A stretch of 48,572 nt of DNA from H111-94 sp034436045 (GCA_034436045.1 DAOTVZ010000005.1:1-48572); one strand, 5' to 3'; counted from the first letter of the stretch, positions 1 through 9,111 are shown. Numbers and translations: made by a program. Notes: generated by a model from the letters alone, not told the origin.

Positions 1-274
1 TGGCAACGGCTGGCAACGGCTCGACGGGCCACCAGGGCGTGATGAATCACGCCCCTACGGGGAAGGGGGTTGTTTCCAATCACAAACAATTCGCAAAATT
101 TTGACTATATAAATTTTTCCCCATCGAGATCGACGACCCCGTAGGGGCGTGATGAATCACGCCCTGGCAACGGCTGGCAACGGCTCGACGGGCCACCAGG
201 GCGTGATGAATCACGCCCCTACGGGGAAGGGGGTTGTTTCCAATCACAAACAATTCGCAAAATTTTGACTATAT
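1..274. repeat. Tandem 110-bp direct duplication carrying REP-like hairpins
   Basis: Positions 1-110 and 165-274 are identical over 110 bases, giving a period of 164; the second copy ends where the sequence becomes unlike the first. Each copy begins with a 10-base motif in duplicate (TGGCAACGGC twice) and holds one near-palindrome GGGCGTGATGAATCACGCCC (35-54 and 199-218). A third unit lies in the spacer at 145-164. Units 35-54 and 145-164, with their flanks CTACGGGG and CCCCGTAG, form inverted ends around an AT-rich core of about 80 bases, so the block resembles a small non-autonomous mobile repeat. No transposase gene is present. The remaining bases to 425 are AT-rich and I see no gene there. 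Confidence 0.9.
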
Positions 275-425
275 GAAATATTCTTCCACCCAACCCTTTC
301 TATATGTGCAATATGTTTCAGGGAACGGGAAAAAAGTTCTTTTCTCAAAACCCCTCTAGCAACGAACTGCTGCAATGCTCAATGATGATTATTGTTTCTA
401 AAATCTTAACCATAGCAAGGGGCTA

Positions 426-442
426 CGGACAATAATTGTCCG
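426..442. terminator. Perfect hairpin directly after the kinase stop codon
   Basis: CGGACAAT-A-ATTGTCCG is a perfect 8-bp inverted repeat around one base. It touches the TAA stop of the minus-strand kinase gene (443-445). There is no T-tract after it, so it may be a 3' end stabiliser rather than a classical intrinsic terminator. Confidence 0.4.
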
Positions 443-2677
443 TTACGCCCGCCCTTGCAGGCGAGCAACTTCAGCCTCGGCGGCGCGAGCGTCTTTGCGG
501 CGCGAGAGCTTGCGCAGGGCTTCGGCTTTGCGCCGCCAGTTGTCGGGGTCGTTGGGAGCGAGGCGGATGGCCTCTTCCGCTGCCTGCAAGGCCTCCTGGT
601 AGCGCCGCAGTTGCAGCAGCACCAGCGACTTGTTGTACCACGCTGAGGCCATGCGCGGATAGAGTTTGAGCGCGCGATCATAGGCATCCAGCGCGCGCGT
701 GTAATCATGCAGGTAAAAGTACACGTTGCCGAGGCCGTTCCACGTTACGGGCGCGTTGGCATTGATAGCTAACGCACGGTTATAAGCGTCCAGCGCCTCC
801 TGATAGCGGCCCAATTGACACAGCACGTTGGCCTTACCATTCCAGGCGGGAGCAAAACGTGGGTCGAGACGCAATGCCTCGTCGTATGAGGCCAGCGCTT
901 TCGTGAAACGCTGTAAATCGGTTAAGGCGTTGCCTCGCTTGTCCCAGGCACGCACGAAGCGCGGGTCACATTGCAACGCACGATCATATGCCTCTACCGC
1001 GTCTTCAAACTTTTGTTGCGCGTAATGCACATTGCCCAGACCATACCACGCAGGGGCGAAACGCCCATCGCGGTTAACAGCTTCTTGAAATGCCTTTTCA
1101 GCTTCCTGTAAACGCCCCATATCGTATAGCACTAAGCCCTTGCCATTCCAATACGCGGGACTATTGCGTTCGAGCGAAAGCGCCTGCTCGAAGGCACGCA
1201 AGGCTTCACTGTAGCGTTTCAATTGCCGCAAAACAAGTCCCTTGTTGCTCCACGCTTGCGCCATGTACGGATCATGGTGCAGGGCCTGCTCGAAAGCATT
1301 CAGGGCCATCTCCGGCTGATTGAGCGCGCTCAGGGCCGCCCCTTTACCGTTCCAGGCAAAGGCGTTATCCGGTTCCAGTAGCAGTGCGTGTTCAAAGGCA
1401 TCGAGGGCGTCACGATGGCGATGCAAGATGGAGAGCGCCGTGCCTTTGCCGTTCCATGAGGTTGTCAGCGTCTTATCGATTTGCAGCGCACGCTCAAAGG
1501 ATTGCAGCGCCTCGTTATGCATCCCGCCCATTGCCTGTGTCAGACCACGCCCCTGCCACGCCTGCGCGTTTTTGCTATCCAGTTTGAGTGCGCGATCATA
1601 GGCATTCAGCGCCTCGCGTACCCGTTTCTGCGTATAGAGAGCGTAGGCGTCTTGCAGCAGCATTGTACTCTGATCTTTTGGCTGGCTGAACGGAATAGTG
1701 CCACTGACACTGGCAATCGGGCCAGTCGTCTGTGTCAGCGTCAGCGTGCCATTACTAAGCTGACGCTCAATCTGACGTAGAGCATCGGCTACTGCGTGCA
1801 TACTGGCCGGGCGACGATCCACGTCCATCTCCAGCATTTGCTGGATCAACGCCTCCAATTCTAACGGCACATTGGGATTGAGCTGCGAGATAGGGCGAAA
1901 AAAGAATGGCTGTTCGCTGGGATCGACACCGGTCAGCAAGCAATGCAGCAGCGCGCCGAGACTGTAGATGTCCGAGCGCGGCGTACTCTGCGCCTTACCA
2001 TACTGTTCGGGCGCGGCAAAGCCCGGCGAGCCGAGCGCGACAGTATCATGCTGCTTGCCCGGCTTGAAGATGCGCGCAATGCCGAAGTCGATCAGGAAGA
2101 TATGGCCGCGCTTATCGATCATGACGTTAGAGGGTTTGAGGTCGCGGAAGATAATCGGTGGCTGGTGGTCGTGCAGATAGCTCAGCACATCGCACAGTTC
2201 TTCGCCCCATTTCAACACCTGCTCTAATGGTAGCGGCCCACCACCGGAATGTTCCAGGTAATCTTCCAGCGTCTCGCCCTCGATAAAGTCCATCACCAGA
2301 TAGGAACGTTCTCCCTCGGTAAAGCTATCGTAGATGCGCGGCAGATTGGGATGAAGCAGACTGGTTAGAATATTGGCCTCGCGCTGAAAGGCTTCCTCGG
2401 CCTCCTGAATGCGGGCCTGCGTCAGACCGGCGCGGCTCATCTCCTTGATGGCCACGACGCGATTATTAAACTCGGTATCGATGCCTCTATAGACGGCACC
2501 CATGCCGCCCTGGCCGATCAGGCGATCCAGTTGATAGCGATTCTTCAGCAGTGTTTGTCCCGGCAAGGTACCGGTTTGATGAGAAAAAGGCAGTGGTTCC
2601 GCACAATATTGACAAAAGCGCGCCGTTGCCGGATTGGCGGCTCCACAATTATCACAATAAAGCTCCTGCGCTGTCAT
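443..2677 (-). CDS. Zinc-ribbon Ser/Thr protein kinase with 12 TPR repeats
   Basis: Predicted cytoplasmic Hanks-type Ser/Thr kinase of 744 aa. An N-terminal zinc ribbon has paired cysteines at residues 8, 11, 22 and 25. The kinase domain (about 48-320) has the glycine loop GQGGMG, the ATP lysine in AIK (K78), a catalytic loop FRDLKPSN (D179) and DFG (D197), so it looks active. The rest (about 355-744) is a run of about twelve 34-residue TPRs, likely for protein partners. No membrane segment is seen, unlike PknB-type receptors. The start ATG at 2677 overlaps the ksgA stop as ATGA, with GGAGG upstream; an in-frame extension to 2707 lies inside ksgA and is less likely. Substrates are unknown. 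Confidence 0.9.
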   Translation of the reverse strand: MTAQELYCDNCGAANPATARFCQYCAEPLPFSHQTGTLPGQTLLKNRYQLDRLIGQGGMGAVYRGIDTEFNNRVVAIKEMSRAGLTQARIQEAEEAFQREANILTSLLHPNLPRIYDSFTEGERSYLVMDFIEGETLEDYLEHSGGGPLPLEQVLKWGEELCDVLSYLHDHQPPIIFRDLKPSNVMIDKRGHIFLIDFGIARIFKPGKQHDTVALGSPGFAAPEQYGKAQSTPRSDIYSLGALLHCLLTGVDPSEQPFFFRPISQLNPNVPLELEALIQQMLEMDVDRRPASMHAVADALRQIERQLSNGTLTLTQTTGPIASVSGTIPFSQPKDQSTMLLQDAYALYTQKRVREALNAYDRALKLDSKNAQAWQGRGLTQAMGGMHNEALQSFERALQIDKTLTTSWNGKGTALSILHRHRDALDAFEHALLLEPDNAFAWNGKGAALSALNQPEMALNAFEQALHHDPYMAQAWSNKGLVLRQLKRYSEALRAFEQALSLERNSPAYWNGKGLVLYDMGRLQEAEKAFQEAVNRDGRFAPAWYGLGNVHYAQQKFEDAVEAYDRALQCDPRFVRAWDKRGNALTDLQRFTKALASYDEALRLDPRFAPAWNGKANVLCQLGRYQEALDAYNRALAINANAPVTWNGLGNVYFYLHDYTRALDAYDRALKLYPRMASAWYNKSLVLLQLRRYQEALQAAEEAIRLAPNDPDNWRRKAEALRKLSRRKDARAAEAEVARLQGRA

Positions 2678-3537
2678 GCTCTGCTTGCCTCCCAGAGCCG
2701 TAACCATTCTTCGATAGTGAGCGTCTCGGCCCGCCGACTGGGATCGATAGCAGCGGCGGCCAGCCAGCCTTTCACTTCTTCGTTCTTGCGATGCATACCA
2801 TGCGTTAGCGCATTGTGCAACTGTTTACGCCGCTCGGAGAAACCGGCCTGTACCAGTTTAAAGAAACTGGCGCGCTCTTCGGCCCGCAATGGTGGATTTG
2901 AATTGACCTCAAGACGTAAGATCGCCGAATCGACCTTCGGCGCGGGATAAAAGGCCGTTGCCGGTACACGGGCAATGATCTGCGGACGACTATAGAATTG
3001 CACGCTGATTGCCAGCAGGCTGAGATCGCCTGGCTGGGCGACGATGCGCTGCGCTACCTCTAACTGTACCATGACCACGATGAGACGCGGCGGATTCGGC
3101 TGTTCCAGAAAATGGCGAAAGGTCGGCGCGGTAATATAGTAGGGAATATTTGCCACCAGTTTATAGGCTTCCTCACCAAAAATCCGGCCTGGATCAACAT
3201 AGAGCAGGTTGCCCGCGATACGTTCGACATTAGGATAGTGGCCTGTGGTGTGCGCCAGCAGTGTAAGCATGTCGCGCTCTAATTCGACGGCGACGACACG
3301 CCGCGCCCGCTTTGCCAGTTCCCGCGTCAGCACGCCGGTACCCGCGCCCACCTCCAGAATCGCATCGGTGGGGCTGATTTCCGCCGCCTCAACTACTTTT
3401 TGCAGAACGCCGCGATCAACCAGAAAATTCTGTCCAAACGCTTTATGAGGGCGCATATTGTGTTCGGCCAACAAAGTGCGCAACACGCGCATATCTGTCA
3501 GGTCCGACTCATCATGAACCCCGATCCTATCCGACAT
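2674..3537 (-). CDS. rsmA: 16S rRNA dimethyladenosine transferase (KsgA/RsmA)
   Basis: SAM-dependent enzyme that dimethylates two adjacent adenosines in the 3' end of 16S rRNA late in small-subunit assembly. Family signatures are clear: the N-terminal KAFGQNFL, the SAM-binding EVGAGTGVLT, the acidic VAVELERD, and the catalytic NIPYYI (the family norm is N[LI]PY). The C-terminal small domain is present and the length of about 287 aa is normal. Three in-frame starts lie close together (GTG 3552, ATG 3543, ATG 3537); I chose 3537 because GGAA sits 8 bases before it. The stop overlaps the downstream kinase start by 4 bases, so the two are probably co-translated. Confidence 0.93.
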   Translation of the reverse strand: MSDRIGVHDESDLTDMRVLRTLLAEHNMRPHKAFGQNFLVDRGVLQKVVEAAEISPTDAILEVGAGTGVLTRELAKRARRVVAVELERDMLTLLAHTTGHYPNVERIAGNLLYVDPGRIFGEEAYKLVANIPYYITAPTFRHFLEQPNPPRLIVVMVQLEVAQRIVAQPGDLSLLAISVQFYSRPQIIARVPATAFYPAPKVDSAILRLEVNSNPPLRAEERASFFKLVQAGFSERRKQLHNALTHGMHRKNEEVKGWLAAAAIDPSRRAETLTIEEWLRLWEASRA

Positions 3538-3885
3538 AGACATTTCCAACACTTTTATTTTTTCACAGAATAAGCACAGAAATACATGCTAATGAGTCAC
3601 ATATCTCAAGTGCATTGTACCCTATCTTGCGTCTTTGTACAAATATAGGTTCCAGCCTCGTGGAACCGCTACTTAGTTATACGTCCCCCTCTGATAAGAG
3701 TTGTAGAGGTCGAAACACCCTATCCTGATACGGCTTTCACGCAAGGCAGTCGCGGAATGTTCTGGAAACAAAGTAGCGCCAATATACGTTATAATGAGAG
3801 CAAGCGTATATCTTCTCGGTGCAATCTCTCGCTACTCTGTACTTTCTTTAATTATGTTTCTCAAACAGGATATAAGGATTGTCTT
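3538..3885. promoter_or_regulatory. Divergent intergenic region between ksgA and the PBP gene
   Basis: About 350 bases separate ksgA (minus) from the PBP start (plus). A TATAAT box at 3790-3795 lies 90 bases before the PBP start codon at 3886; a matching -35 box is not evident. An AT-rich 10-bp palindrome TTTGTACAAA sits at 3634-3643, with a further TTGTAC at 3615-3620. No gene is seen; the open frame running from 3757 into the PBP has an atypical leader and is treated as non-coding. Confidence 0.4.
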
Positions 3886-6414
3886 ATGGAGAAAGACCTG
3901 CCAACAGATAAGGCTAATGATCCACTATCGCCAGATATTTCGCATGAGCAGAAGCCAGCAGGAGCTTCACCGCCCAGGGCACTGCTCGTGCAACCGAATC
4001 AGCAACTCCAGGCCATCGCGCCCATCCACGCCACGCGCCCACCCACGACCAGCGATAGGTTTGCAACGCATGTACTCCTGCTGCGGCGCATGCGGTTAAA
4101 CCGAAAATTGCTGCGCCACCTGCGCATTACACGCAAGTACCGGCGCGCCAGTTCACGGTTATTACAAATAGTCGTCGCTGTATTGCTGGTGCTACTTACA
4201 CTTTTCACCGGCTCGCTCGGAGCGGCATACGCCTACTATCAATCACAGTTGCCTGTTCTAAATGGCATTGCAACCCACTCTCTTTTTCAGACCACACGCA
4301 TCTATGACCGTAACGGTAAGTTACTTTACGAACTCTATAGCAATCAGAATAATCACGGACGCCGCACATATGTCAACTATCAGGATATTGCGCCGGTGAT
4401 GGTGCAGGCCACTGTGGCAGCCGAAGATCATACATTCTGGACGAACAACGGCATCTCTGTTTCTGGCATTGTTCGCGCCGCCATCACCGATCTGGAGAGC
4501 CACCAGATCGTCGAGGGGGCCAGCACGATCACGCAACAGCTCATCAAGAACCAGTTATTCCTCGGCGAACCGCGTACCATTCAAGTGAAGAGTGAAGAGG
4601 CCATACTGGCGCTGGGGTTGACGCAGCAATATCCCAAGTGGAAGATTATGGAGATGTATCTCAACACCGTGTACTACGGCGATCTGAACTACGGCATTGA
4701 GGCAGCAGCCGAGGACTACATGGGGTTGCAACCCAGATGTACTGCCAAAGCCTGTGTGCCCGCCGCTGCGCAACTCGATCTGGCACAAGCCTCACTACTG
4801 GCCGGTCTGCCGCAAAGCCCTTCCTACTATAATCCGACGGTGAATAAGGCAGCAGCACTGGCGCGTCAGGCGGTCGTGCTGGACAATATGGTCAGTCTGG
4901 GCATGATTACACGCCAGCAGGAAGCACAGGCCAAGGCCGAGGCGGCCAAAATGACCTTCCGACCCTATTCGGCCACCCATCACATGCTGGCTCCGCACTT
5001 TGTTGAGTACGTCATCGACCAGGTACTGGTGCCACTTTTAGGCGCACAAAACCTGCTCACCGGCGGCTATAGCATCTACACCTCACTGGATCTCACGCTG
5101 GAACAATATGTCGAACAGAGCGTCTATAATCATCTCTACAAGCCACAATACGACTCCTACTTTGGCTACTATGGGCCGCTCTACCAGACCAACAACGTCA
5201 ACAACGCGGCGGTGGTGATGATGAATCCCGCTACAGGCGAGATTCTGGCGATGGATGGCAGCGCGAACTACAACATGAACACACCACAGATGCAGGGCCA
5301 GTTTAACGCAGCGCTGGCTCTGCGTCAGCCCGGCTCATCGTTTAAGCCGGTCGTCTACGCTACCGCCTTTGAGATGGGCTGGTATCCGGCTATGATTGTA
5401 CCCGATCACAAAACCATCTATCCTGGCAACCTGCAACCACCTTACTACACGCCACAGAACTACGATGGTACCTTCCATACTGGCTACCCCATGACGATTC
5501 GCACGGCTGTTGCCAACTCCTTCAACATCCCGGCCATCGACACTATCGAGTACGTCGGCATCCCCAACGTGCTGAACATGGCAGCGCGCCTCGGCCTGAC
5601 TGAAGTCGCCAGCAAGCCGCTTTCAAGTCTCGGCCCCTCGATGGCCATTGGCTCAACAGAGGTTTCGCTACTGCACCTGACCAGCGCCTATGCCACCTTT
5701 GCCAATCAGGGGGTACGCATGCCAATTGTCTCGGTGCTGGAGATCACCAACAATGTTGGGCAGGTCATGTACAGATTTAATCCGGCAAAGGAGCGGGGCG
5801 TGCGCGCCATCAGTCCAGAGGTGGCTTTCTTAATTAATAGTATGCTCTCCGATAAGACGGCACGCTATCACGAGTTCGGGCCGGGCAACCCGCTTGAACT
5901 GGATCGGCCCGCCGCCGCCAAGACCGGCACGACCGACAGTTTCCGCGACAACTGGACGCTGGGCTACACACCGTATATTGTGGCCGGTGTCTGGGCCGGT
6001 AACAGCGACAATAGCATCATGAACAATGTCATCGGTATTACCGGTGCTGGCCCCATCTGGCATGATGTGATGGAGTACGCTTCCCACCACTACAACTATC
6101 CGCCGGATGATTTCCCCCGACCATCTGATGTGCATATCGGCACTGTCTCCGCGCTAAACGGACTGCTGCCGTACCCAGGAGAACCAACAGTGAGCGACTG
6201 GTTTATCGATGGTACAATGCCTACGATCTACGGCCCGACCTACGTGCCGCCCCGGCCCACCAACCCACCCTGTGGTGAGAACTGCAATCCGACGAATCCG
6301 CCCAATCCAGGGCCGCCAGTGCCAATGCCACCACCTTTGCCGCAGCAGATCACCATCCCCGGCATTCCTGGCGTAACGTGGCCCACCGGGAACGGCTGGC
6401 CTTCCTTCCCGTAA
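3886..6414 (+). CDS. Class A penicillin-binding protein (transglycosylase/transpeptidase)
   Basis: Bifunctional PBP1-type enzyme (842 aa) that polymerises and cross-links peptidoglycan. A cytoplasmic tail of about 90 residues precedes one membrane helix (about 93-118). The GT51 domain contains the catalytic AAEDHTFW (E180) and the STITQQL motif. The transpeptidase domain has SxxK (S484-K487), SxN (S545-N547) and KTGTT (K679). A proline-rich tail of about 60 residues follows. The chosen ATG has AAGGA 7 bases upstream; the frame stays open to 3757, but that part contains a TATAAT box and has no ribosome site. All catalytic motifs are intact. Confidence 0.95.
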   Translation: MEKDLPTDKANDPLSPDISHEQKPAGASPPRALLVQPNQQLQAIAPIHATRPPTTSDRFATHVLLLRRMRLNRKLLRHLRITRKYRRASSRLLQIVVAVLLVLLTLFTGSLGAAYAYYQSQLPVLNGIATHSLFQTTRIYDRNGKLLYELYSNQNNHGRRTYVNYQDIAPVMVQATVAAEDHTFWTNNGISVSGIVRAAITDLESHQIVEGASTITQQLIKNQLFLGEPRTIQVKSEEAILALGLTQQYPKWKIMEMYLNTVYYGDLNYGIEAAAEDYMGLQPRCTAKACVPAAAQLDLAQASLLAGLPQSPSYYNPTVNKAAALARQAVVLDNMVSLGMITRQQEAQAKAEAAKMTFRPYSATHHMLAPHFVEYVIDQVLVPLLGAQNLLTGGYSIYTSLDLTLEQYVEQSVYNHLYKPQYDSYFGYYGPLYQTNNVNNAAVVMMNPATGEILAMDGSANYNMNTPQMQGQFNAALALRQPGSSFKPVVYATAFEMGWYPAMIVPDHKTIYPGNLQPPYYTPQNYDGTFHTGYPMTIRTAVANSFNIPAIDTIEYVGIPNVLNMAARLGLTEVASKPLSSLGPSMAIGSTEVSLLHLTSAYATFANQGVRMPIVSVLEITNNVGQVMYRFNPAKERGVRAISPEVAFLINSMLSDKTARYHEFGPGNPLELDRPAAAKTGTTDSFRDNWTLGYTPYIVAGVWAGNSDNSIMNNVIGITGAGPIWHDVMEYASHHYNYPPDDFPRPSDVHIGTVSALNGLLPYPGEPTVSDWFIDGTMPTIYGPTYVPPRPTNPPCGENCNPTNPPNPGPPVPMPPPLPQQITIPGIPGVTWPTGNGWPSFP

Positions 6415-6471
6415 GTTCTGGACGGCTATGCTACAATGCGACTAAATTATACAAGTCGGGAGTAGATGCAG

Positions 6472-6975
6472 ATGGCAGATAAGGCAGAGCAGAGAAGAGC
6501 ACAGGAAGCGGAGAACACGAGTGAGCAGGCATTTCGCCCTATCACGCGCGTCGAGCGGCGCAACTTATGGTTAAGAGATTATGAGGCGCAGGATATTGCC
6601 CTGCAAGGCTGGGTACGGCTGGTAGAGCAGCAGGATGGTGAGGTCGAGATCATGCTCCAGATGCACGGTCTGCTGATCTTCGGCGTGCTGGTCAGCACAC
6701 GGGCCTACGCGCAGTTTTACATTGATCTGCATGAAGAGCAGTACCGGCAACAGGCCCCAGAGACAGCGGACTTTCTACGCGAGTACTATACAGGTCTGAT
6801 CCCACCTGCCGACCAGCCAGACATCGGGCCAGAGGGGCTACCAGTGATGTATCGTTACGCCCATATGCGCGACGTAACCATCATCAGTGGCGGTCACCAG
6901 ATCAAATTGCCCTACTGGCGTGGCAAGCTGAATGCCGTCGATGCCTTCGTTATCGGTGCCAGTGCGGGTGAGTAA
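6472..6975 (+). CDS. Conserved-looking hypothetical protein, 167 aa
   Basis: I do not recognise the family. The protein is soluble, with no signal peptide or membrane helix. It opens with a charged, probably disordered stretch of about 25 residues, then an alpha/beta segment. The features that stand out are VERRNLWLRDYE near residue 25, the hydrophobic LQMHGLLIFGVLV near 65, and a C-terminal beta-rich stretch. GGGAG at 6458-6462 is 9 bases from the ATG at 6472 but only 3 from the one at 6466, so the second is preferred. It lies 50 bases after the PBP gene in the same direction and ends at a strong shared terminator, so it may be co-transcribed with the PBP. Confidence 0.75.
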   Translation: MADKAEQRRAQEAENTSEQAFRPITRVERRNLWLRDYEAQDIALQGWVRLVEQQDGEVEIMLQMHGLLIFGVLVSTRAYAQFYIDLHEEQYRQQAPETADFLREYYTGLIPPADQPDIGPEGLPVMYRYAHMRDVTIISGGHQIKLPYWRGKLNAVDAFVIGASAGE

Positions 6976-6980
6976 GGCGA

Positions 6981-7020
6981 TAAAGGGGGTTGACCATATG
7001 CATGTGGTCAACCCCCTTTA
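6981..7020. terminator. Bidirectional terminator between convergent genes
   Basis: A perfect 16-bp inverted repeat, TAAAGGGGGTTGACCA paired with TGGTCAACCCCCTTTA, around an 8-base loop. The arms end in A- and T-runs on both sides, so it can serve the hypothetical gene on the plus strand and hspR on the minus strand, which stop 6 and 3 bases away. Confidence 0.9.
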
Positions 7021-7022
7021 TG

Positions 7023-7403
7023 TTATTGTGGAAGCGAGGAAGCGTTACGCTGTAATCGCTCGATGATCTCCTTGAGACGGCGCGTCTCAGCCTCGTGTTG
7101 TGCGCGCATCTCGGCCATTTGCTGTTCAAGCTCGGCCTGCATCTGCTCCATACGATCTTTCATGTGCAGAATGGCCTCGACGCCCGCCAGATTGACACCC
7201 AGGTCGCGCATGAGGCGGCGAATCTGAATCACTCGCTCAATATCTCGATCAGAGTAGAGACGAGGGCTGTGCGGGCTATCCCCTTTGCGCGCGGGCGAGA
7301 TCAAGCCCAGGCGCTCGTAATGGCGCAATGTCTGCTCATGCACGTCGGCGCGTTCTGCCGCGATGCTGATTACATACCACGCTCCATCGCTTTTTCCAGG
7401 CAT
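7023..7403 (-). CDS. hspR: MerR-family heat-shock repressor HspR
   Basis: DNA-binding repressor of the dnaK-type chaperone operon (126 aa). The MerR winged helix occupies residues 8-75: YVISIAAERADVHEQTLRHYERLGLI with the wing residue pattern SPRLYSDRDIERV. A long coiled coil from about 85 to 118 (KDRMEQMQAELEQQ) makes the dimer. No cysteine or other effector ligand is seen, as expected for HspR, which senses protein-folding state through DnaK rather than a small molecule. It is the last gene of grpE-dnaJ-hspR, 22 bases after dnaJ, and a matching HAIR operator lies before grpE, so autoregulation is very likely. Confidence 0.9.
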   Translation of the reverse strand: MPGKSDGAWYVISIAAERADVHEQTLRHYERLGLISPARKGDSPHSPRLYSDRDIERVIQIRRLMRDLGVNLAGVEAILHMKDRMEQMQAELEQQMAEMRAQHEAETRRLKEIIERLQRNASSLPQ

Positions 7404-7425
7404 AGCTAGCGCTCCTTTCTCCCTA

Positions 7426-8451
7426 CTAGGCTACACCGACCCCGCGCATGCGAGCCAGTTCCTCAAACAGCGCGCGTTCTTTCGCGGTGAGATGGGTGGG
7501 AAGGACGACGCGCACGCGCGCGTAGAGGTTGCCACTCCCTTCGCCACGCAAGCGCGGCATACCTTTTCCGGCCAGGCGGAAGACGCGCCCATTCTGCGTC
7601 TCCGGCGGGATGGTTAAAAGCAGTTTCTTTCCATCCGGCAGAGGGACTGGCACCTCGCCGCCCAGCATGGCCGTGACCAGTTCTACATCCACATCCTCAT
7701 AGAGATCATCGCCCTTGCGCTCAAAGACAGCATCTGGCTTAACGCTGATGACCAGGTAGAGGTCGCCGCGAGGGCCACCACCGATACCGGGCTGGCCCTC
7801 GCCCGCGACACGAATCTTGGAACCATTATCCACACCCGCCGGTATCTTGACCTGGATACGTTTGTTGCGCGGCACAGCGCCACTCCCACCACAGGTTGAG
7901 CAGAGGCGATTATTCAGCTCGCCGGTGCCCTGACACGACGGACAGACCTCGCTGGATTGAATATTGAACGTGCGCGTGGCACCGGTATAGGCTTCCTGGA
8001 AGGTGATCTCAACCGGCTGCTCAATGTCATCGCCCGCGCGGCGACGGAAATCACTGCGCATGCCCGCGCCGCCGGTGCCGCCACGAGCCATACCGGCTCG
8101 CCCGAACAGCATCTCAAAGAAGTCCGAGAAGCCGGAACCGGTCGGATCAAAGTCAAAGCCCTGATTCGCTGCGCGCCCGCCAAAGTTGTAGGTACGCCAC
8201 GCCCCATTGGCGCTCGGCCCAAACTGCTCCTGCCAGTTCGGCCCTAACGTATCATAGCGCTTGCGCTTCTCCGGGTCGGAGAGTACCTCGTAAGCTTCGT
8301 TAATTTCTTTAAACTTTGCTTCCGACTTTTTGTCACCTGGGTTGACATCAGGGTGATATTTACGCGCTAATTTGCGGAAGGCTTTTTTGATGTCATCCGC
8401 ACTGGCACTACGCTCAACCCCCAGGATTTTATAGTAATCTTTGTATTCCAT
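7426..8451 (-). CDS. dnaJ: DnaJ-family co-chaperone with a reduced zinc domain
   Basis: Hsp40 that delivers substrates to DnaK and stimulates its ATPase (341 aa). The J domain (1-70) carries the essential HPD (YHPDVNPGD). A Gly/Phe-rich linker (about 75-135) includes the GFDFDPTGSGFSDFF segment. The central domain has only two CxxCxGxG motifs, CPSCQGTG and CSTCGGSG, where classical DnaJ has four, so at most one zinc can be bound. The C-terminal peptide-binding beta domains (about 190-330) and the LFEELA end are normal. The start at 8451 is standard for J proteins (MEYKDYYKILGV). It follows grpE by 66 bases. Confidence 0.93.
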   Translation of the reverse strand: MEYKDYYKILGVERSASADDIKKAFRKLARKYHPDVNPGDKKSEAKFKEINEAYEVLSDPEKRKRYDTLGPNWQEQFGPSANGAWRTYNFGGRAANQGFDFDPTGSGFSDFFEMLFGRAGMARGGTGGAGMRSDFRRRAGDDIEQPVEITFQEAYTGATRTFNIQSSEVCPSCQGTGELNNRLCSTCGGSGAVPRNKRIQVKIPAGVDNGSKIRVAGEGQPGIGGGPRGDLYLVISVKPDAVFERKGDDLYEDVDVELVTAMLGGEVPVPLPDGKKLLLTIPPETQNGRVFRLAGKGMPRLRGEGSGNLYARVRVVLPTHLTAKERALFEELARMRGVGVA

Positions 8452-8517
8452 GTTCCTGCCCCTCTTCTTTTTGAGCCTTTCTGGCCTCCTGGAGACAACC
8501 GACGGCCAGCCGGAAAA

Positions 8518-9111
8518 CTAGCTTTCCTTGTTATTCACCTTACCTGTACTCACCTTCACGCGGGCAGGACGCAGTGTCTCATCGCCGAGGGTATAGCCCT
8601 TGAGAACCTCCTCGACAATCGTTCCCTCCGGCTGATCGCTATCCTCGACGGCCTCGATGGCCTCGTGCAGATAGGGGTTAAAAGCCTGACCAACGGTAGG
8701 CACCGGCGTGATGCCCTCGCTGCGCATGACCTCGTTCATCTGCCACTGCACCATCCGTAACGCCTGCTGCAAGCCCTGGCGATCCAGCGTATCCTGGTAG
8801 ACCAGCGCCCGCTCGACGTTATCCATCACGCCGAGCAGCTTCTGAATAAAAGCCTTTTTCTGGTTCAGCACGCGGTCGGCCAGCACGCGCTCCTGACGCT
8901 TGCGAAAGTTTTCCATCTCCGCGCGCTCACGCAGATACTTATTCCAGTTATCAGAAGCCTCCTGCAATGCCTTTGCCAACTGGTCCTCTAACTCAGCGAT
9001 ACGAGCCTCGGCAGCCGCGAGCGCATTGTCAGGCTGCTCCACCTGCTCTTGTGAAGCCCGTTGTTCTTGTTGTGCTTTCTGTTCAGTAGACATTTCTTTC
9101 GACTCTTCCAT
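8518..9111 (-). CDS. grpE: GrpE nucleotide-exchange factor for DnaK
   Basis: GrpE releases ADP from DnaK. The 197-aa protein has an acidic, Glu/Gln-rich disordered start (1-30), a long coiled-coil helix (about 30-95, with ENFRKRQERVLADR), and a C-terminal beta wing ending in TLRPARVKVSTG, all typical. The ATG at 9111 has GGAG about 10 bases upstream; a GTG one codon earlier (9114) is equally possible. It is the first gene of the heat-shock operon. dnaK is not in this window, so it must lie elsewhere in the genome. Confidence 0.93.
   Translation of the reverse strand: MEESKEMSTEQKAQQEQRASQEQVEQPDNALAAAEARIAELEDQLAKALQEASDNWNKYLRERAEMENFRKRQERVLADRVLNQKKAFIQKLLGVMDNVERALVYQDTLDRQGLQQALRMVQWQMNEVMRSEGITPVPTVGQAFNPYLHEAIEAVEDSDQPEGTIVEEVLKGYTLGDETLRPARVKVSTGKVNNKES

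Noticed and set aside
1..274. Insertion sequence at the left edge
   Set aside because: There is no transposase frame; only repeats are present.
436..669. Plus-strand frame opposite the kinase gene
   Set aside because: It is antisense to the TPR region and has no ribosome site or recognisable domain.
3757..3885. N-terminal extension of the PBP by 43 residues
   Set aside because: It contains a TATAAT box, lacks a ribosome site, and its residues are atypical; AAGGA supports the start at 3886.
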